A DNA stretch of 18,562 nucleotides from contig JBNJEA010000056.1 of NCBI GenBank assembly GCA_051745395.1, forward strand, positions 1 to 18,562, read 5' to 3'. Source of the stretch: JBNJEA01 sp051745395. Lineage in GTDB: Bacteria; Desulfobacterota; Desulfobacteria; Desulfobacterales; Desulfosalsimonadaceae. A program made the translations under genes and the position numbers. Position 1 is the stretch's first letter. Every line of letters begins with the position of its first letter. Under the pieces are notes generated by a model. That model saw nothing but the letters and a program-made list of their open reading frames with translations. It was not told the origin of the DNA and searched no databases. Below, piece by piece: positions 14,988-18,562 of the stretch.

Positions 14988-15950
14988 ATGTCAGAATCAT
15001 CGCCCACAGGCAACCGTAAGCGGTCTGGTGCCCGGTGGAACCGGAAAAAAACCGCAGCAGTGCTTGCCGGCATCATCGGGGGGGTCATCTGCTTGGCGGC
15101 CTATACGGCGTATACCACGACTGCGTGGGTCAATGAAAGCCAGCGGGTGGAAAAGCTGCGCGCCAAATACCGGCAGCAGGAAAGCACCATTGCCGGTTTG
15201 CATCAAAAAATCGAGAAAAGGGACAATCAATTCCAGCGGCTGGCCGGCAAATTATATACCCTGGAAAACCGGATGGACGAGTTGGCCCGATTGGAAAAAA
15301 ATATTCGCAACATAGCCGGGGTTGACGAAAAATCCGAGCCAATCGCCGATTTCGCAATTGGCGGGGCAATGCCTGATGCCATCGACCCGCCGGAATCCAT
15401 ATGGAAAAAATATGAAAACCGGATGCAGTGCTTAAGCGGCCGGGTCGAACGGTTAAATCATACCGCAACCAAGCGATCCCGGAGCCTGCAGGCACTATAT
15501 GAAATATTGAAAACGCAACAGGAACTGCTGGCCGTTACCCCGTCGATCCGGCCTGTGGATGGCGGATGGGTGTCTTCCGGGTTTGGTGATCGAAAATCGC
15601 CCTTTACCGATCAAAAGGAATTCCATACCGGCGTTGACATCGCGATCCGGGCGCAAAGCCCCGTTAAGGCCACCGCCGACGGCGTGGTAAAATTTTGCGG
15701 CACTTCCGGGCATTTGGGAAAATGCGTTGTTCTGGACCATGGCTATGGCATTACCAGTCGATACGGGCATTTGGAAAAGGCCCGGGTAACAGCGGAGCAG
15801 AAAGTCAAAAAGGGCGAGATCATTGCCGAAACCGGAAACTCGGGCAGAAGTACCGGCCCGCACCTGCATTACGAAGTGCGCTTCAACGGCATCCCGATTA
15901 ATGCGGAAAAATACATGGCCACATCCCTTGCCGGAAATGCCACGGATTAA
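14988..15950 (+). CDS. Membrane-anchored M23 family metallopeptidase with coiled coil
   Basis: This 320-aa envelope protein has a basic N-terminus (RKRSGARWNRKK) and then one membrane helix at about residues 24-46. A charged coiled coil (about 48-100, with a second helical stretch 130-180) precedes the M23 domain (about 190-312). Zinc ligands are His213 and Asp217 in FHTGVD and His294 in HLHYE; His292 and the RYGHL histidine complete the site. This layout, an anchor plus coiled coil plus LytM domain, is that of peptidoglycan endopeptidases or EnvC-like amidase activators. The intact ligands favour an active enzyme. A TAAGGTG lies 9 bases before the ATG. secA lies 260 bases downstream, a neighbourhood I believe recurs in related bacteria. 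Confidence 0.92.
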   Translation: MSESSPTGNRKRSGARWNRKKTAAVLAGIIGGVICLAAYTAYTTTAWVNESQRVEKLRAKYRQQESTIAGLHQKIEKRDNQFQRLAGKLYTLENRMDELARLEKNIRNIAGVDEKSEPIADFAIGGAMPDAIDPPESIWKKYENRMQCLSGRVERLNHTATKRSRSLQALYEILKTQQELLAVTPSIRPVDGGWVSSGFGDRKSPFTDQKEFHTGVDIAIRAQSPVKATADGVVKFCGTSGHLGKCVVLDHGYGITSRYGHLEKARVTAEQKVKKGEIIAETGNSGRSTGPHLHYEVRFNGIPINAEKYMATSLAGNATD

Positions 15951-16031
15951 GCGCGTCAGTGCACACGCATTGGCCGCATGCATGGATTGCCCCTCCTGAA
16001 AGTCGCTCAATCTGGTTGAAAAGAAAATCAT

Positions 16032-16061
16032 TTGCAACGGATGAACGGGTTTGCTTATGAT
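16032..16061 (+). promoter_or_regulatory. Candidate sigma-70 promoter for secA
   Basis: TTGCAA (16032-16037) and TATGAT (16056-16061) are spaced by 18 bases. The -35 matches the consensus at 4 of 6 positions and the -10 at 5 of 6. It would give a secA leader of about 140 bases. This is the best promoter-like pair in the 260-base gap, but chance matches of this quality are common. Confidence 0.35.
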
Positions 16062-16210
16062 CATAGTTTTGGTATGCTGGAATGGATTTTACGGCGGGCG
16101 ATTGATTTCGATGCCGTGCATGAAACCGGGTTGCGGATTTTTCCGATGGAAACACCATGTGTTTTCGCCGGAATCGATTTATTCTGATACATAAGGGGTT
16201 TATTGAAAAT

Positions 16211-18562
16211 ATGAGTACAAGTCCAGTCGGTAATTTTTTAACCAGAATCTTCGGCAGTAAAAACGAGCGGGAATTAAAAAAGCTTTATCCGCTTGTCGAT
16301 GCCGTCAATTCCTTTGAGCCCAAAATGTCGGCCATGACAGATGCCGAGCTTGCGGACCAGACCAATGTGTTTAAATCCCGGCTCAAAAGCGGGGCGCCTT
16401 TGGATGACCTGCTGCCCGAAGCATTCGCTGTGGTCCGCGAGGCCTCCCGGCGCACCCTGGGCATGCGCCATTTCGATGTTCAGATCCTCGGCGGCATTGT
16501 ACTGCACCAGGGCAATATCGCGGAAATGAAAACCGGTGAAGGAAAGACCCTGGTGGCCACTTTGGCCATTTACCTGAATGCATTGACCGGCAAAGGCGCC
16601 CACGTGATTACGGTCAACGACTACCTGGCCGGCCGTGACGCGGAATGGATGGGCCAGATTTACCGGTTTCTGGGCATGTCCGTGGGCAATATTGTCCACG
16701 GCATGGATGACGCCGAGCGAAAAGCCGCTTACAATTGCGATATCATCTATGGTACAAACAACGAATTCGGTTTTGATTACCTGCGCGACAACATGAAATT
16801 CGATGAGCAATCGCTGGTGCAGCGGGAGCTCAACTTCGCCATCGTCGACGAGGTCGACAGCATCTTAATCGACGAAGCCCGCACCCCGCTTATCATTTCC
16901 GGGCCGGCGGAAAAATCGACCCACCTGTATTACCAGGTCAACAGCATCGTGCCGTACTTGAAGGCCGAAGACCATTACACCGTCGATGAAAAGGCAAAGT
17001 CCGTGACCCTGACCGAGGAAGGGGTAAGCAAGGCCGAAACCCTTCTCCAGGTCGACAACCTTTATGACAGCAAAAACATCGACCTGCTCCATCACGTCAA
17101 CCAGGCATTAAAGGCCCATGCCCTGTTTACCCGGGATGTGGACTACATCGTCAAAGACGGCGAGGTCATCATCGTCGACGAATTTACCGGACGGCTCATG
17201 CCGGGCCGGCGCTTCAGCGAAGGACTGCACCAGGCCCTGGAGGCCAAGGAAAAGGTCCGGATCGAAAACGAAAACCAGACGCTGGCCACCATTACCTTCC
17301 AGAACTTTTTCCGCATGTACAACAAGCTAAGCGGCATGACGGGCACAGCCGATACGGAAGCCGAGGAGTTTAAAAAGATTTACGATCTCAATGTCGTCGT
17401 GATCCCGACCAACGAGCCCATGATCCGGGAAGACAAGCCGGACATGATTTACATGACCAAGCAGGAAAAATACAACGCCGCCATTGAGGAAATCGTTGAA
17501 TTAAACAACATCGGCCGCCCCGTGCTCGTGGGCACCGTCTCCATCGACGTCTCCGAATACCTCAGCGGCCTGCTGAAAAAACGCGGGGTAAAACACGAAA
17601 TCTTAAACGCCAAAAATCACGAAGCCGAAGCCGAAATTATTTCCAATGCCGGTCAGAAAGGGGCGGTGACGATTTCGACCAACATGGCCGGCCGGGGCAC
17701 CGATATCGTGCTCGGCGAAGGCGTTGCCGAACTCGGCGGCCTCCACATTCTCGGTACCGAACGCCACGAAAGCCGCCGGATCGACAACCAGTTGCGGGGC
17801 CGGGCCGGCCGCCAGGGCGACCCCGGTTCCTCGCGGTTTTATCTTTCCCTGGAAGATGACCTGCTCCGGATTTTCGGCGGCGAGCGAATTTCCAACATCA
17901 TGAACAAGCTGGGCATGGGGGAAGGCGAGCCCATCGAGCACAAGATGATTTCCCGGTCCATCGAAAACGCGCAGAACAAGGTCGAGGCGCACAACTTTGA
18001 TATCCGCAAGCAGTTGCTTGATTTTGATGACGTCATGAACCAGCAGCGCGAAGTCATTTACCGGCAGCGGCAGCAGGCGCTGAGCGATCAGAGCCTGAGA
18101 CCGGTTATCGAGGATATGATCCATGAAAAGGCCGAGGATATCGTCTGGACCTACGCCGATGAAAAAACCTCGGCGGAGCAGTGGGATATCAAGGGGTTAA
18201 AAGACGCGGTGTTTAGCCAGTTTAACCTGAAACTGCCCTTGAATGAAAACCTGCGCGAAGGCCTGACCCCCGATCAGCTCGTTAACCTGATTCACGATTC
18301 GGCCATCCAGGTCTACAACGAAAAGGAAAAAATGATCCCGGAACCCGATTTCCGGCAGCTCGAACGCGTCATTATGCTCCAGACCGTCGATAACCTCTGG
18401 AAAGATCACCTGCTGTCCATGGATCACTTGAAAGAAGGCATCGGACTGCGGGGCTATGCCCAGCAGGACCCGTTGCGGATATACAAAAAAGAAGCCTTTG
18501 ACATGTTCCAGGACATGGTTTTCCGGATCAAGGAAGAAACCCTAAAGATTTTATTCCGGATT
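16211..18562 (+). CDS. secA: Preprotein translocase ATPase SecA (3' end outside window)
   Basis: SecA is the cytoplasmic ATPase motor that pushes unfolded preproteins through SecYEG. The frame is open from ATG 16211 to the window end (784 codons). Visible motifs are Walker A GEGKT (residues 109-113), DEVD (213-216) in IVDEVDSILIDEARTPLIISGPA, the preprotein cross-linking domain, TGTADTEAEEF, STNMAGRGTDIVLG, ERHESRRIDNQLRGRAGRQGD and the helical scaffold block LQTVDNLWKDHLLSMDHLKEGIGLRGYAQQDP. The long insertion that E. coli SecA carries after GTDIVLG is absent, as in many other bacteria. The C-terminal tail, including any Zn-binding cysteines, is cut off. GGGG (16195-16198) lies 12 bases before ATG, rather far. 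The upstream genes encode exported proteins that SecA would handle. Confidence 0.98.
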   Translation, partial: MSTSPVGNFLTRIFGSKNERELKKLYPLVDAVNSFEPKMSAMTDAELADQTNVFKSRLKSGAPLDDLLPEAFAVVREASRRTLGMRHFDVQILGGIVLHQGNIAEMKTGEGKTLVATLAIYLNALTGKGAHVITVNDYLAGRDAEWMGQIYRFLGMSVGNIVHGMDDAERKAAYNCDIIYGTNNEFGFDYLRDNMKFDEQSLVQRELNFAIVDEVDSILIDEARTPLIISGPAEKSTHLYYQVNSIVPYLKAEDHYTVDEKAKSVTLTEEGVSKAETLLQVDNLYDSKNIDLLHHVNQALKAHALFTRDVDYIVKDGEVIIVDEFTGRLMPGRRFSEGLHQALEAKEKVRIENENQTLATITFQNFFRMYNKLSGMTGTADTEAEEFKKIYDLNVVVIPTNEPMIREDKPDMIYMTKQEKYNAAIEEIVELNNIGRPVLVGTVSIDVSEYLSGLLKKRGVKHEILNAKNHEAEAEIISNAGQKGAVTISTNMAGRGTDIVLGEGVAELGGLHILGTERHESRRIDNQLRGRAGRQGDPGSSRFYLSLEDDLLRIFGGERISNIMNKLGMGEGEPIEHKMISRSIENAQNKVEAHNFDIRKQLLDFDDVMNQQREVIYRQRQQALSDQSLRPVIEDMIHEKAEDIVWTYADEKTSAEQWDIKGLKDAVFSQFNLKLPLNENLREGLTPDQLVNLIHDSAIQVYNEKEKMIPEPDFRQLERVIMLQTVDNLWKDHLLSMDHLKEGIGLRGYAQQDPLRIYKKEAFDMFQDMVFRIKEETLKILFRI

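Overview
The window is gene-dense chromosomal DNA, with every recognised gene on the + strand. The gene content points to an anaerobic, probably sulfate-reducing, member of Desulfobacterota: a branched-chain amino acid (Liv) transport cluster with an ACT-domain protein and a phenylacetate-CoA-ligase-family protein, FolD, an M23 peptidase directly before secA, and interspersed palindromic repeats with a CGTAAAAAGTC core. The taxon is inferred from gene content and style, not from a marker gene. Nothing looks like a prophage, a plasmid or a CRISPR locus.

Positions 1-5422 hold a run of five genes with cell-envelope and accessory functions. They are an exported HtrA/DegP-type protease with two PDZ domains, a patatin-like phospholipase, a TPR protein, an M23/LytM-type peptidase without an export signal, and an alpha/beta hydrolase. 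A hairpin after the patatin gene may split this run. Next comes a solitary argC (5523-6560).

A compact palindromic repeat element of about 155 bp (6568-6722) separates argC from the next block. That block (6755-13658) is a coherent amino acid cluster: a tandem-ACT protein, then a Liv-type periplasmic binding protein, LivH, LivM, LivG, LivF and a PaaK-family protein. From livH onward the genes are almost contiguous or overlap. A 390-base gap with a second, unrelated inverted repeat (7286-7362) lies between the ACT gene and the binding-protein gene. A stem-loop followed by a T run lies between the binding-protein gene and livH, and may set their relative expression. The cluster probably imports branched-chain and/or aromatic amino acids and links this to acyl- or aryl-CoA metabolism. 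However, the PaaK-family protein lacks the usual Ser/Thr/Gly-rich ATP-binding loop, so its ligase activity is in doubt. This is the most interesting point in the window.

The last part carries folD (one-carbon metabolism) with a strong intrinsic terminator. It is followed by a membrane-anchored M23 peptidase with a coiled coil and by secA, which runs off the right end of the window. No clear undescribed multi-gene system was found. The best leads are the PaaK-like protein with an altered P-loop in the ACT/Liv cluster, and the repeat element with flanking direct repeats.
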